A stretch of DNA of 64,000 nucleotides. Source: Streptomyces gardneri (GTDB lineage Bacteria > Actinomycetota > Actinomycetes > Streptomycetales > Streptomycetaceae). The stretch is taken from NCBI RefSeq assembly GCF_006539185.1, contig NZ_BJMN01000012.1, positions 1 to 64,000 of the forward strand, read 5' to 3'. Shown piece by piece: positions 1 through 8,761 of the stretch. The position numbers and the translations under genes were made by a program. The notes beneath the pieces were generated by a model. The model had not been told where the DNA came from. It was given only the letters and a program-made list of their open reading frames with translations, and did no database searches. Position 1 is the first letter of the stretch; each line of letters begins with the position of its first letter.

Positions 1-53
1 TGCCAGACCCCGCGAGCCCGGCCTGATCGGCAAGACACCCCCCCGGACTCGAC

Positions 54-623
54 TCAGGCGGTGCGGGCCCGGCGCGAGACGACCGCGCGCAGCACGCGGC
101 CGCCCTCGACGGAGAGCTCGCGGGCTCGGCGCAGACCGGTCGGGCCGTGGGCGGCCGATTCGAGGACGGCCTGCTGGCGGCGGAGCTCCCCGGCGAGCAG
201 CGGGCCCGCGCCGTCCGCGCCCCCGGCCCGGCAGCGCTCGACGAGCCCGTCCGGCACCCCGGCGGCGTCGAAGCCGCCGTGCAGGGCGAGGGCGGTGGCG
301 GAACAGGCATCGGCCCAGGTGCGGAGGGCCTCGCCGGCCCACGCCGGCGGGGCGCTCGCGAGCATCCCGCGTACGGCCTCGGCGTCCTCCGTACCGGCCG
401 GGCCCAGCTCGACGAGGGCCTTGGCGACGGCCTCGCCCCATGCCGTCCCGTCGCCGCGCGCGACGGCCGCCCACACGGGCCGCAGGGCGTCGCCCCCGTC
501 GGAGGCGAGCAGCGGCAGACAGCGGTCGAGGCACGCGAGACCGGCCGCGGCCAGCCCTCGCTCGTCGGCCCCGTCGATCAGGTCCCGCAGGCTCCGGCCC
601 GTTGCTGTCTTCGCCGACGTCAT
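54..623 (-). CDS. Hypothetical protein, Ala/Leu-rich helical
   Basis: A soluble protein of about 189 residues if translation starts at the ATG at 621-623 (MTSAKTATG...); an upstream in-frame ATG at 665 would add 14 residues without a better leader. The sequence is almost entirely predicted helix (Ala, Leu, Arg, Glu), with no signal peptide, no membrane segment and no catalytic motif I recognise. Two Cys lie near CLDRCLP and one at ERCRAGG. It lies 68 bp downstream of the DUF4328 gene on the same strand, so the two may be co-transcribed. GC and codon use match the neighbours, so it is probably a real gene of unknown function. Confidence 0.6.
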   Translation of the reverse strand: MTSAKTATGRSLRDLIDGADERGLAAAGLACLDRCLPLLASDGGDALRPVWAAVARGDGTAWGEAVAKALVELGPAGTEDAEAVRGMLASAPPAWAGEALRTWADACSATALALHGGFDAAGVPDGLVERCRAGGADGAGPLLAGELRRQQAVLESAAHGPTGLRRARELSVEGGRVLRAVVSRRARTA

Positions 624-691
624 GGACGCCTCCTCGCCACCCGAATGCGGACGCAGTACTTCCACTTACTGCGCCGGGCGGCGCTTTTTCG

Positions 692-1336
692 TCACTGCGC
701 GGCCGGAATCATGCCAGTGGCCTTGGTGTGCTGCATAGAGGTCAGACGCCGGACGAAGAGGATCGCGAGGACGGCGGCGACGATGTCGAGCGCGTCGCTC
801 ACGAGGAACCAGTTCGCGGCGGACTCGTACTCCTCGAAGCTCTCGGCGCGGTCGAAGATGCGGCCCGCCACCCGCGCCACGAGGGTGTCGACGACGAAGA
901 CCGACCACCAGCCGTTGAGCAGCAGGAGTTCGCCCGGGCGGTCGGCCGCCGAGGGCTCGGCGCGGCTGGCCCGCCAGATGTCCGCGGCGATCCCGCGCGG
1001 GATCCAGAGGTTGGCGAGCGGAATGAACCAGCCGCCGATGGCCCAGCCGGGCGTACGGCCCTGGAGGCCCCCGGCCCAGACCTCGGCGTTCCCGCGCAGC
1101 CGGTGGAACCAGATGATGAAGACGGTCGCGGTCGCGAGCAGCAGCAGGATCTGGAGCAGGCCCGCCACGGCCATGGACGCCATCGCGAGGTCCCGCCCGG
1201 ACACATCGCCCCCGACATCCTCCGTGACGGCGGTCCGGAGCTCGGAGGTGGCGAACAGGCTGAGGACATCGGCGAGGATCGTGCCGCCGAGCAGGGCCGT
1301 GACGGCAAACGAAAGGCCGTTCGGATTGCGGAGCAT
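692..1336 (-). CDS. DUF4328 family multi-pass membrane protein
   Basis: About 214 residues. I chose the ATG at 1334-1336 (MLRNPNGLSFAV) because the longer reading upstream is Arg/Gly/Pro-rich and atypical. Five hydrophobic segments are visible: around residues 5-27, 48-75, a Trp/Gly-rich stretch (GWAIGGWFIPLANLWIPR) near 95-115, 135-155 and 170-195. The GWFIPLxNLWxPR signature and the WWxxF segment are typical of DUF4328 proteins of actinobacteria. The function of the family is unknown. It lies 126 bp beyond the end of the GH20 gene and may form a loose unit with the gene at 54-623. Confidence 0.75.
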   Translation of the reverse strand: MLRNPNGLSFAVTALLGGTILADVLSLFATSELRTAVTEDVGGDVSGRDLAMASMAVAGLLQILLLLATATVFIIWFHRLRGNAEVWAGGLQGRTPGWAIGGWFIPLANLWIPRGIAADIWRASRAEPSAADRPGELLLLNGWWSVFVVDTLVARVAGRIFDRAESFEEYESAANWFLVSDALDIVAAVLAILFVRRLTSMQHTKATGMIPAAQ

Positions 1337-1462
1337 GGTGTGCGGTTCCCCCCAGGAACGTGCGACACCCCTCCCCGGGGCGCCGGCGGCGGCCGAGCGG
1401 CCGCCGCCGGGGGAACGTACGCGAACCGGACGCACCGCGTCCACGCCGGACGTCGGGTCGCC

Positions 1463-3100
1463 TCAGCGCACCTTCGCCGCGAGCGCCCGGAACTGGTCCC
1501 AGGTCAGGACCGGCTTCCGCTCGTCCCACAGCTTCTGCGCCGTCGCCGTCAGCGGCATCCGGATCCCGTCGGCCACCTGCGCCTGCGTCTGCGACCGGGA
1601 CAGGTCGCACCAGACCGCGAACCGGCCGCCCAGGATCTGGGGTCCGTACCGGGCCGGCACCGGGGTCGTGCCCCGCAGGACCAGCGGGGTCCACTGCTCG
1701 TAGATGCGGCGGCCCGTGGGGTACGTGAACTGGTTGGGCTCGCCGAGGACGTAGTAGAGGAACTCGTCGTTGAGGTTCACGACCTTGCGGCCCTCGGCCA
1801 GGTACTCGGCGGGCGGGCGCGCGCCGATCTCCTTGCCGGTCCAGTACTCGACCTCGATGCGCTTGTCGGCGGTGACGACGCCGCCGCGGAAGAACCCGTC
1901 GTTCCAGGCCTTCGCCACCTTGCCCTCGCCACGGACGACCGCCGCCCGGTCGTTCAGCCAGCCCTCCGCCAGGTCCTGGACGCCGGCCTGGGGCCCGTAC
2001 TTCTGCCGGGCCGCCGTGGCCAGCTGCGGGTACGAGGCGGAGGGGTTGCGGACGGTCAGCGCCTGGTACTCGTCGGCGCCGACGTGGAACCAGCCGCCGG
2101 GGAAGAGCGCGGAGTACTCGCGCAGCAGATCGTCGACGATCCGCGCCGAGGCGGGCTTGGAGATGTCGATGGCGCCCTGTCGCGGGACCCCCTGGACGTT
2201 GCGCAGCTGGAGGTCGGGGTGGGCGCGCAGGACGGCGCCGAGGTGTCCGGGCGAGTCGATCTCGGGCACGACGGTGATGTGCAGGCTCTGTGCGAGAGCG
2301 AGGATCCGGCGCACCTCGGCCTTGCTGAGGTGCTGGGCGGAGACGATCTCGGGGTGGGAGTCCGAGGCGATCCGGAAGCCCTGGTCGTCGGAGAAGTGCA
2401 GGCCGAACTGGTTGAGCTTGAGGTCGGCCATCTCGCGCAGCCGGTCCTCGATCCAGCCGGCGGTGAAGTACTTGCGGGCGATGTCGACGTTCAGTCCGCG
2501 CTGGGGCTTCGCGGGCGCGTCGGTGACGACGCCCTCGGGCATGGCGCCGGTGGCCTTGACCGACTGCTTGAGCGTCCGCGTGCCGTAGAAGACCCCGGCC
2601 TCGTCGGGCCCGCTGATCCGGACGCGGTTGTCACGGACGGTCAGGGTGTACGACTCGGGGCCGCCCGTCCCGCCCAGGGCCAGCTCGACGTCCCCGGGTC
2701 CGGCGGCGACGGCGCCGCGGTACGGGACGCCGAGCTCCCCGGCGAGCAGCTTCCCCTCGTCGGCGAGGCCCGCGCTGTTCGGGCCGAGGACGATCCCGGC
2801 GGCGGGCGCGGGCTTCCAGCCGGGTCCGCGGGCGGGCTCGTGGTCACGGACGGCAGGGACCGTGCGGGGCGCGGTGGAGAGCGGATACGTCCGCGTCGGG
2901 GTGGGGGTCGGCGTCGGGGAGGGCGGCGCGCTGGTGGGCACGGCGCTCGTCGCCGTCGTGCCGGAGGGCGCGGAGGGCGCGGAGGACGACGACGCCCCGG
3001 ACGGAGAGCCGCTCGAACAGGCCGCCACGGTGGCCAGTGCCACCGCGGTCGCCATCAGTGCGGTGCCCCGGCGGGGCACCCGTATGGAGTACCGCATCAT
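1463..3100 (-). CDS. Secreted GH20 beta-N-acetylhexosaminidase, lipoprotein
   Basis: 545 residues. A basic N-terminus, hydrophobic core and lipobox ending at Cys28 (TVAACSS) predict a lipoprotein, followed by a Ser/Pro/Thr linker (residues 30-75). Residues 100-190 look like the GH20b accessory domain. The catalytic TIM barrel begins near RGLNVDIARKYF (201-213) and carries the substrate motif HFSDDQGFR (235-243), the PEIDSPGH motif (279-286) and the catalytic Asp-Glu pair in HVGADEY (D343-E344). Family GH20 removes terminal GlcNAc/GalNAc from chitooligosaccharides or peptidoglycan fragments through substrate-assisted catalysis. The enzyme would act on the outer face of the membrane. It is divergent from the OHCU-decarboxylase-like gene. 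Confidence 0.9.
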   Translation of the reverse strand: MMRYSIRVPRRGTALMATAVALATVAACSSGSPSGASSSSAPSAPSGTTATSAVPTSAPPSPTPTPTPTRTYPLSTAPRTVPAVRDHEPARGPGWKPAPAAGIVLGPNSAGLADEGKLLAGELGVPYRGAVAAGPGDVELALGGTGGPESYTLTVRDNRVRISGPDEAGVFYGTRTLKQSVKATGAMPEGVVTDAPAKPQRGLNVDIARKYFTAGWIEDRLREMADLKLNQFGLHFSDDQGFRIASDSHPEIVSAQHLSKAEVRRILALAQSLHITVVPEIDSPGHLGAVLRAHPDLQLRNVQGVPRQGAIDISKPASARIVDDLLREYSALFPGGWFHVGADEYQALTVRNPSASYPQLATAARQKYGPQAGVQDLAEGWLNDRAAVVRGEGKVAKAWNDGFFRGGVVTADKRIEVEYWTGKEIGARPPAEYLAEGRKVVNLNDEFLYYVLGEPNQFTYPTGRRIYEQWTPLVLRGTTPVPARYGPQILGGRFAVWCDLSRSQTQAQVADGIRMPLTATAQKLWDERKPVLTWDQFRALAAKVR

Positions 3101-3227
3101 TCGGAATCCTCCCGTACGGAAGACGGTCCGGCCAATCGGAGGACACGCTGAACGGGTGACGGGAACCGCGGACCGGAAGCCGATCGTCCATCACTTGTTC
3201 CGAAACTCTCCCTTCCGGGTGAAATTC

Positions 3228-3890
3228 GTGCATCCGTCGGACACTTCCCTCGTCCCGTCGATAACGTTGCGTCACGCCCACCCCGCCCGTCCCGGAGTAC
3301 CGGAGCCCACGCTGACCAGCGACACCCACGCCCCCTGCCGGAACCCGGGCTCCACGGACACGCCTGCCATACCCGCCCAGAACAAGGGCCCGGCCCACGC
3401 CGCCCTCCACGGGCTCACGCGTTTCAACGCCGCCTCGCCCGCCGAGGCCGAGGCCCTGCTGCTCTCCTGCTGCCACAGTCCCCGGTGGGCCGAACGAGTG
3501 GCCGCGCACCGCCCGTACCCGACGGTCGACGCCCTGCTCGCCGCCGCCGACGAGGCCGGCTACGACCTGACCCGCGCCGATCTCGACGGGGCGCTGGCCG
3601 CCGAGTCCTCCGCCCCGCCGCACCCCGACGCCCCGTCGGCGGCGCGGACCGCGCTGCGGGCCGCCCACGCCGCGTACGAGAGCAGTTTCGGACACGCGTT
3701 CGTGATCAGCCTCGAAGGAGTAAGGCCAGGAGAGCGTCTCGACCAGGTTTTGGCAGGCATCCGGTCACGTCTCGGCAACGAACCGGAGGAAGAGCGCGTG
3801 ATCGCCGCCGACGAACTGCGCCGGCTCGCCCGCGCCCGGCTGGCCTTCCGGCTGGCCGAGGGCCTCACGCGGCGACACTCCGAAGCGTGA
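3228..3890 (+). CDS. 2-oxo-4-hydroxy-4-carboxy-5-ureidoimidazoline (OHCU) decarboxylase-like protein
   Basis: The conserved part starts at LTRFNAASPAEAEALLLSCCHSPRW (from about 3417) and includes the HRPYPTVDALL stretch, matching the core of OHCU decarboxylases, which convert OHCU to S-allantoin after urate oxidation. The core is about 157 residues, close to family size. The start is uncertain: GTG at 3228 is the first reasonable standard codon, TTG at 3267 is possible, and a CTG at 3312 has the best upstream GGAG (3302-3305, 6 nt away). Everything before residue 65 is low-complexity, so a shorter protein is likely. No other uricolytic genes are nearby, which makes the pathway assignment tentative. 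Confidence 0.65.
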   Translation: MHPSDTSLVPSITLRHAHPARPGVPEPTLTSDTHAPCRNPGSTDTPAIPAQNKGPAHAALHGLTRFNAASPAEAEALLLSCCHSPRWAERVAAHRPYPTVDALLAAADEAGYDLTRADLDGALAAESSAPPHPDAPSAARTALRAAHAAYESSFGHAFVISLEGVRPGERLDQVLAGIRSRLGNEPEEERVIAADELRRLARARLAFRLAEGLTRRHSEA

Positions 3891-3990
3891 TTCCGACCGG
3901 AACAGGGCGATTTCGGCTTGTGGGATAGCCCGTCCGTGCCTGTTTGATCACACCGATGGACCCCGCGCGAGCGAACCGACAAGTCGTCGC

Positions 3991-3996
3991 TACGAT
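3991..3996 (+). promoter_or_regulatory. Possible -10 element of the sdhCDAB operon
   Basis: TACGAT fits the Streptomyces housekeeping -10 pattern TANNNT and would give a leader of about 80 nt before sdhC. I see no convincing -35 hexamer 16-18 nt upstream, so this is only a candidate. The ribosome binding site of sdhC is clear: GGAGGG at 4070-4075, 7 nt before the GTG. Confidence 0.3.
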
Positions 3997-4082
3997 GACC
4001 GGGGCCGGTGGACCGTACCCGGCCGGGTCAGACCGACAGAGAAGCCGGCCGACCCTGATCCCCGCTCCCGGAGGGTTTTTCC

Positions 4083-4463
4083 GTGCCGGCTGGAACGCTG
4101 TACCGCGGCCGGGAAGGAATGTGGAGCTGGGTGGCTCATCGAGTCACCGGCGTCCTCATCTTCTTCTTCCTGTTCGTACACGTGCTGGACACCGCTCTCG
4201 TCCGCGTCTCGCCCGAGGCGTACGACGAGGTCGTCGCGACCTACAAGACGCCGATCGTCGCTCTTCTGGAGTACGGCCTCGTCGCAGCCATCCTCTTCCA
4301 CGCGCTGAACGGCCTCCGGGTCATCGCCGTGGACTTCTGGTCCAAGGGCCCGCGCTACCAGAAGCAGATGCTCTGGACCGTCGTGGGCATCTGGGTCGTG
4401 CTGATGGCGGGCTCGCTGTACCCCGTCCTCGGCCACGCCGCACGTGAACTGTTCGGGAGCTGA
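4083..4463 (+). CDS. sdhC: Succinate dehydrogenase cytochrome b556 subunit
   Basis: 126 residues starting at GTG 4083 behind a strong GGAGGG. This is one of the two membrane anchors of complex II, which passes electrons from succinate to menaquinone. Three hydrophobic helices are visible (IFFFLFVHVLDTALV, IVALLEYGLVAAILFHALNG, and MLWTVVGIWVVLMAGSLYP). The motif W-x2-HR-x-TGV at residues 16-24 and conserved His residues in helices 1 and 2 are as expected for heme b and quinone binding. It is the first gene of sdhC-sdhD-sdhA-sdhB, ending 8 bp before sdhD. Confidence 0.93.
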   Translation: MPAGTLYRGREGMWSWVAHRVTGVLIFFFLFVHVLDTALVRVSPEAYDEVVATYKTPIVALLEYGLVAAILFHALNGLRVIAVDFWSKGPRYQKQMLWTVVGIWVVLMAGSLYPVLGHAARELFGS

Positions 4464-4471
4464 CGCCAGAT

Positions 4472-4951
4472 ATGTCTGCTGACACCACCTCCTCCGCCGC
4501 CATCGGCCCCGTCGAGGGCGCCGTGTACGACGTGGACAACCCCGCGCCGTACATCGAGGCCCCGCGCAAGCGCACCGGCAAGACGCCGAAGGCGACCCGC
4601 GGCAACTTCGAGATGGCCGCGTGGCTCTTCATGCGCCTCTCCGGCGTGGTCCTCGTCGTCCTGGTCCTCGGCCACCTGCTGATCCAGCTCTTCCTCGACG
4701 GCGGCGTCTCCAAGATCGGCTTCGCCTTCGTGGCCGGCCGCTGGGCGTCCCCGTTCTGGCAGGTCTGGGACCTGCTGATGCTCTGGCTCGCCATGCTGCA
4801 CGGCGCCAACGGCCTCCGTACCGTCATCAACGACTACGCGGAGCGGGCCAACACGCGCCTGTGGCTCAAGGGCCTGCTGTACACCGCCACGGTGTTCACC
4901 ATCCTTCTGGGCACGCTGGTGATCTTCACCTTCGACCCGAACATCCGCTAG
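4472..4951 (+). CDS. sdhD: Succinate dehydrogenase hydrophobic membrane anchor subunit
   Basis: 159 residues. An N-terminal cytoplasmic stretch of about 45 residues (ending RKRTGKTPKATRGNFE) precedes three transmembrane helices: FMRLSGVVLVVLVLGHLLIQLF, FWQVWDLLMLWLAMLHGANGLR and LLYTATVFTILLGTLVIF. Two His (GHLL, LHGANG) are candidates for heme and quinone contacts. The protein pairs with SdhC to anchor the catalytic dimer. It ends 25 bp before sdhA and is certainly co-transcribed. Confidence 0.93.
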   Translation: MSADTTSSAAIGPVEGAVYDVDNPAPYIEAPRKRTGKTPKATRGNFEMAAWLFMRLSGVVLVVLVLGHLLIQLFLDGGVSKIGFAFVAGRWASPFWQVWDLLMLWLAMLHGANGLRTVINDYAERANTRLWLKGLLYTATVFTILLGTLVIFTFDPNIR

Positions 4952-4976
4952 GCACGGGGCTGAGGTAATCCACGTC

Positions 4977-6731
4977 ATGAAGATCCACAAGTACGACACC
5001 GTCATCGTCGGCGCCGGTGGCGCCGGCATGCGCGCGGCCATCGAGTCGACGAAGCGCAGCCGCACCGCCGTGCTGACGAAGCTCTACCCCACCCGCTCCC
5101 ACACGGGCGCCGCGCAGGGCGGCATGGCCGCCGCGCTGGCGAACGTGGAGGAGGACAACTGGGAGTGGCACACCTTCGACACGGTCAAGGGCGGTGACTA
5201 CCTGGTCGACCAGGACGCCGCCGAGATCCTGGCGAAGGAGGCCATCGACGCCGTCCTCGACCTGGAGAAGATGGGCCTGCCGTTCAACCGCACCCCGAAC
5301 GGCACCATCGACCAGCGCCGCTTCGGCGGTCACTCCCGCAACCACGGCGAGGCCCCGGTCCGCCGGTCCTGCTACGCCGCGGACCGCACCGGCCACATGA
5401 TCCTCCAGACGCTGTACCAGAACTGCGTCAAGGAGGGCGTGGAGTTCTTCAACGAGTTCTACGTCCTGGACCAGCTGCTGGTCGAGGAGGACGGCGTGAA
5501 GAAGTCCGCCGGTGTGGTCGCCTACGAGCTGGCCACCGGCGAGATCCACGTCTTCCAGGCCAAGGCCGTGATCTACGCGTCCGGCGGCACCGGCAAGTTC
5601 TTCAAGGTGACCTCCAACGCGCACACTCTGACCGGTGACGGCCAGGCCGCGTGCTACCGCCGCGGTCTGCCCCTGGAGGACATGGAGTTCTTCCAGTTCC
5701 ACCCGACGGGCATCTGGCGCATGGGCATCCTGCTGACGGAGGGCGCCCGCGGTGAGGGCGGCATCCTCCGCAACAAGGACGGCGAGCGCTTCATGGAGAA
5801 GTACGCGCCGGTCATGAAGGACCTCGCGTCCCGTGACGTCGTCTCCCGCTCCATCTACACGGAGATCCGCGAGGGCCGCGGCTGCGGTCCCGAGGGCGAC
5901 CACGTCTACCTGGACCTGACGCACCTTCCGCCGGAGCAGCTCGACGCCAAGCTCCCGGACATCACCGAGTTCGCCCGTACGTACCTCGGCATCGAGCCGT
6001 ACACGGACCCGATCCCGATCCAGCCCACCGCGCACTACGCCATGGGCGGCATCCCGACGAACGTCGAGGGTGAGGTCCTCTCGGACAACACCACCGTCGT
6101 CCCGGGTCTGTACGCGGCCGGCGAGGTCGCCTGTGTGTCGGTGCACGGCGCCAACCGCCTCGGCACCAACTCGCTGCTCGACATCAACGTCTTCGGCAAG
6201 CGCTCCGGCATCGCCGCCGCCGAGTACTCCGCCAAGGCCGACTTCGTCGAGCTGCCGGAGGACCCGGCGTCCCTCGTCGTCTCGACGATCGAGAAGCTGC
6301 GCAACTCCACGGGCAGCGAGCGGGTCGCCGACCTGCGCCGCGAGCTCCAGGAGACGATGGACGCCAACGTGATGGTGTTCCGCACGGAGCAGACGATCAA
6401 GACGGCCGTCGAGAAGATCGCCGAGCTGCGCGAGCGCTACGAGAACGTGTCCATCCAGGACAAGGGCAAGCGCTTCAACACGGACCTCCTCGAGGCGATC
6501 GAGCTGGGCAACCTGCTCGAGCTGGCCGAGGTCATGGCAGTCTCGGCCCTCGCGCGCAAGGAGTCCCGCGGCGGTCACTACCGCGAGGACTACCCGAACC
6601 GCGACGACGTCAACTTCATGCGCCACACCATGGCGTACCGCGAGGTCGGCGAGGACGGCTCCGAGACCGTCCGTCTCGACTACAAGCCGGTCGTCCAGAC
6701 CCGCTACCAGCCGATGGAGCGTAAGTACTGA
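4977..6731 (+). CDS. sdhA: Succinate dehydrogenase flavoprotein subunit
   Basis: 584 residues, full length for the family. The dinucleotide fold VIVGAGGAGMRAA starts at residue 9; RSHTGAAQGG carries His42, the expected covalent FAD attachment site. The substrate and active-site signatures FHPTGI, TEGARGEGG and the capping-domain region HYAMGG are present, as is the C-terminal helical domain ending YQPMERKY. It oxidises succinate to fumarate on the cytoplasmic face of complex II. The stop overlaps the start of sdhB by one base (TGATG), indicating coupled translation. Confidence 0.97.
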   Translation: MKIHKYDTVIVGAGGAGMRAAIESTKRSRTAVLTKLYPTRSHTGAAQGGMAAALANVEEDNWEWHTFDTVKGGDYLVDQDAAEILAKEAIDAVLDLEKMGLPFNRTPNGTIDQRRFGGHSRNHGEAPVRRSCYAADRTGHMILQTLYQNCVKEGVEFFNEFYVLDQLLVEEDGVKKSAGVVAYELATGEIHVFQAKAVIYASGGTGKFFKVTSNAHTLTGDGQAACYRRGLPLEDMEFFQFHPTGIWRMGILLTEGARGEGGILRNKDGERFMEKYAPVMKDLASRDVVSRSIYTEIREGRGCGPEGDHVYLDLTHLPPEQLDAKLPDITEFARTYLGIEPYTDPIPIQPTAHYAMGGIPTNVEGEVLSDNTTVVPGLYAAGEVACVSVHGANRLGTNSLLDINVFGKRSGIAAAEYSAKADFVELPEDPASLVVSTIEKLRNSTGSERVADLRRELQETMDANVMVFRTEQTIKTAVEKIAELRERYENVSIQDKGKRFNTDLLEAIELGNLLELAEVMAVSALARKESRGGHYREDYPNRDDVNFMRHTMAYREVGEDGSETVRLDYKPVVQTRYQPMERKY

Positions 6732-7489
6732 TGGCTACCCCCGTACTGGACAAGGTCGAGGCCGAGTCCGCCGCCTCCCCGTACATCACGGTCACGATGC
6801 GGATCCGCCGCTTCAACCCCGAGATCTCGGACGCCTCGGTCTGGGAAGACTTCCAGATCGAGATCGACCCGAAGGAGCGCGTCCTCGACGCCCTCCACAA
6901 GATCAAGTGGGACGTCGACGGCACGCTGACCTTCCGTCGCTCGTGCGCGCACGGCATCTGCGGCTCGGACGCGATGCGGATCAACGGCAAGAACAGGCTC
7001 GCCTGCAAGACGCTGATCAAGGACATCAACCCCGAGAAGCCGATCACGGTCGAGGCCATCAAGGGCCTGACGGTGCTGAAGGACCTTGTCGTCGACATGG
7101 AGCCCTTCTTCCAGGCGTACCGGGACGTCATGCCGTTCCTGGTCACCAAGGGCAACGAGCCGACGCGCGAGCGTCTGCAGACCGCCGAGGACCGTGAGCG
7201 CTTCGACGACACCACCAAGTGCATCCTGTGCGCCGCGTGCACGTCGTCCTGCCCGGTCTTCTGGAACGACGGCCAGTACTTCGGTCCGGCCGCGATCGTC
7301 AACGCGCACCGCTTCATCTTCGACTCGCGTGACGAGGCGGGCGAGCAGCGCCTGGAGATCCTGAACGACAAGGACGGCGTGTGGCGCTGCCGCACGACGT
7401 TCAACTGCACCGACGCGTGCCCCCGTGGCATCGAGGTCACGAAGGCCATCCAGGAAGTCAAGCGCGCGCTGATCACGCGTCGTTTCTGA
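6731..7489 (+). CDS. sdhB: Succinate dehydrogenase iron-sulfur subunit
   Basis: 252 residues. The plant-type [2Fe-2S] ligands lie in RRSCAHGICGSDAM with the distal Cys in NRLAC; the Asp in place of the third Cys is normal for SdhB. Two further motifs, CILCAACTSSCPVFW and CTDACPRGIEV, supply the [4Fe-4S] and [3Fe-4S] clusters. It relays electrons from the SdhA flavin to the quinone site. It is the last gene of the operon and is followed by an intrinsic terminator. Confidence 0.97.
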   Translation: MATPVLDKVEAESAASPYITVTMRIRRFNPEISDASVWEDFQIEIDPKERVLDALHKIKWDVDGTLTFRRSCAHGICGSDAMRINGKNRLACKTLIKDINPEKPITVEAIKGLTVLKDLVVDMEPFFQAYRDVMPFLVTKGNEPTRERLQTAEDRERFDDTTKCILCAACTSSCPVFWNDGQYFGPAAIVNAHRFIFDSRDEAGEQRLEILNDKDGVWRCRTTFNCTDACPRGIEVTKAIQEVKRALITRRF

Positions 7490-7518
7490 CATCTCGTCGG
7501 CCGAGCATTCGGCTGTGA

Positions 7519-7559
7519 AGCCCGCTTCTGTACGCTGCGCGTGCAGGAGCGGGCTTTTT
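7519..7559 (+). terminator. Rho-independent terminator of sdhCDAB
   Basis: A 12-bp stem (7519-7530 pairing with 7544-7555, one G:U pair) encloses a 13-nt loop and is followed by five T residues. It stands 30 bp after the sdhB stop. It also argues against any start at 7541 for the following gene, since that codon lies inside the hairpin. Confidence 0.85.
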
Positions 7560-7591
7560 CCGTTGCGGAGCTGTGTGGAGAGCGGGGACTG

Positions 7592-8116
7592 ATGAGCGAG
7601 CCGAACCCTTACGCGGACGGGGAGTACCAGTGGGGGCCTGGCCAGGGGGCCGGGACGCCGGGGTACGGGTATCCGCAGGACGCGACGCCGGGACCGGGGC
7701 CGTACCAGGCGCCGGCCTACCAGCCGACCCTGCCGGGCGGGGTGGTCGTGCCGCCGCAGTATCCGACGGGCGGGGCGCCGTCGTTCGCCATCGGGGACAT
7801 CAGCGTGGTCGGTGACCAGATCCTCACCCCGGCCGGGCCGATGCCGCTGCGGGGCGCGGTGTGGAACGCGATGGACCTGTCGCGCACCGAGGAGAAGATC
7901 TCGACGGTCGGCATCGTGCTGGCCTGCCTCTTCGTCGCGGCCTGCGGTCTGGGACTGCTGTTCCTGCTGATGAAGGAGCAGCAGACGACGGGCTTCGTCC
8001 AGATCACGGTGAACAGCGGCGGCAAGCACCACTCGACGATGATCCCGGCGGTGCGCCCCGACACGATCCACTGGGCGATGGCTCAGATCAACTACGCGCG
8101 CTCGCTGAGCGTCTGA
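7592..8116 (+). CDS. Small single-pass membrane protein with Gly/Pro/Tyr-rich N-terminus
   Basis: 174 residues from the ATG at 7592; the longer reading from 7541 would begin inside the sdh terminator. The N-terminal 70 residues are rich in Gly, Pro, Tyr and Gln (GTPGYGYPQ, YQAPAYQPTLPG). One transmembrane segment (ISTVGIVLACLFVAACGLGLLFLLM) follows near residue 115, then about 35 residues with TGFVQITVNSGGKHHSTMIP. I know no function. Similar disordered-N-terminus plus membrane proteins are common in Streptomyces. Confidence 0.7.
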   Translation: MSEPNPYADGEYQWGPGQGAGTPGYGYPQDATPGPGPYQAPAYQPTLPGGVVVPPQYPTGGAPSFAIGDISVVGDQILTPAGPMPLRGAVWNAMDLSRTEEKISTVGIVLACLFVAACGLGLLFLLMKEQQTTGFVQITVNSGGKHHSTMIPAVRPDTIHWAMAQINYARSLSV

Positions 8117-8126
8117 CCCGTCCTCA

Positions 8127-8141
8127 GGGGCGGCCGGCCCC
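8127..8141. terminator. Short hairpin between convergent genes
   Basis: GGGGCGGCCGGCCCC forms a 5-bp GC stem between two genes that end tail to tail (8116 and 8152). It lacks a T run and is a weak terminator candidate. Confidence 0.3.
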
Positions 8142-8151
8142 GAAGGCCCGG

Positions 8152-8703
8152 TCAGTCCCAGTGGCGGCTGTTCTCCGCGCTCTCGGCCTCGACCATGATC
8201 CGGCGCAGCAGGTCGTTGAGCTGGTTCCGCTCCTCGGGGGAGAGGACGCCGAGGAGCCGGTACTCCTCGTGGCCGAGGACGTCCATCGCGCCGAGCCAGG
8301 TCTGGTGACCGGATTCGGTGAGTTCGACGACGACCCGGCGGCGGTCGGTCCTGGACTGGGTACGGCGGACGAATCCACGCTTCTCCAGGGCGTCGAGGCG
8401 GCCGGAGACGGAGGCGGGGGCGAGGTCGAGGTCCTGGGCGAGCTCGGACGGGGCGGCGGTGCCGCCGCGGCCGGCGAGCTTGTGGAGGGTGTCGAACTCG
8501 TGGCGCTCCAGGTCGAAGTCGACGAGTGACTGCTCCCTGACCCGGCGGAAGTGGACGGAGAGCTTCTTCATCCGGGTGACGGCGCCTTCGACGACGGGGT
8601 CGAGGCCGGGCAGGACGGGCTGCCAGCGGGCGACGTGGTCGTCGGTCCAGTCGTGGGGTTCGCGGGGTTCGCCGGGGGCACGCGGTTCGTCGGGGAGCGC
8701 CAT
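8152..8703 (-). CDS. MarR family transcriptional regulator
   Basis: 183 residues. The winged-helix core runs from about residue 60 to 145: recognition region TAAPSELAQDLDLAPASVSGRLDALEKRGFVRR, then the wing SRTDRRRVVVELTESG, the usual MarR D-x-R-x3-x-LT pattern. Helices on either side form the dimer interface. It is divergently transcribed from an MFS transporter with 104 bp between the starts, the classical arrangement in which MarR represses an exporter and itself and is released by the exported compound. The palindrome at 8762-8798 is the likely operator. Confidence 0.9.
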   Translation of the reverse strand: MALPDEPRAPGEPREPHDWTDDHVARWQPVLPGLDPVVEGAVTRMKKLSVHFRRVREQSLVDFDLERHEFDTLHKLAGRGGTAAPSELAQDLDLAPASVSGRLDALEKRGFVRRTQSRTDRRRVVVELTESGHQTWLGAMDVLGHEEYRLLGVLSPEERNQLNDLLRRIMVEAESAENSRHWD

Positions 8704-8761
8704 GGGGTGATCGTACGTCCGGGCGGTGGATCAAGCCCGGGAGCCCGGAAGCCCCCGAGAA

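Noticed and set aside
440..3151. A 900-codon plus-strand open frame over the DUF4328 and GH20 genes
   Set aside because: Antisense shadow caused by high GC; its product is Arg/Gly/Pro-rich with no domain, whereas the minus strand encodes a clear GH20 enzyme.
4926..6626. A long minus-strand open frame over sdhA
   Set aside because: Val/Leu/Asp-rich antisense product without motifs; sdhA is unmistakable on the plus strand.
7541..7591. Upstream GTG start for the small membrane protein after sdhB
   Set aside because: It lies inside the sdh terminator hairpin; ATG 7592 is preferred.
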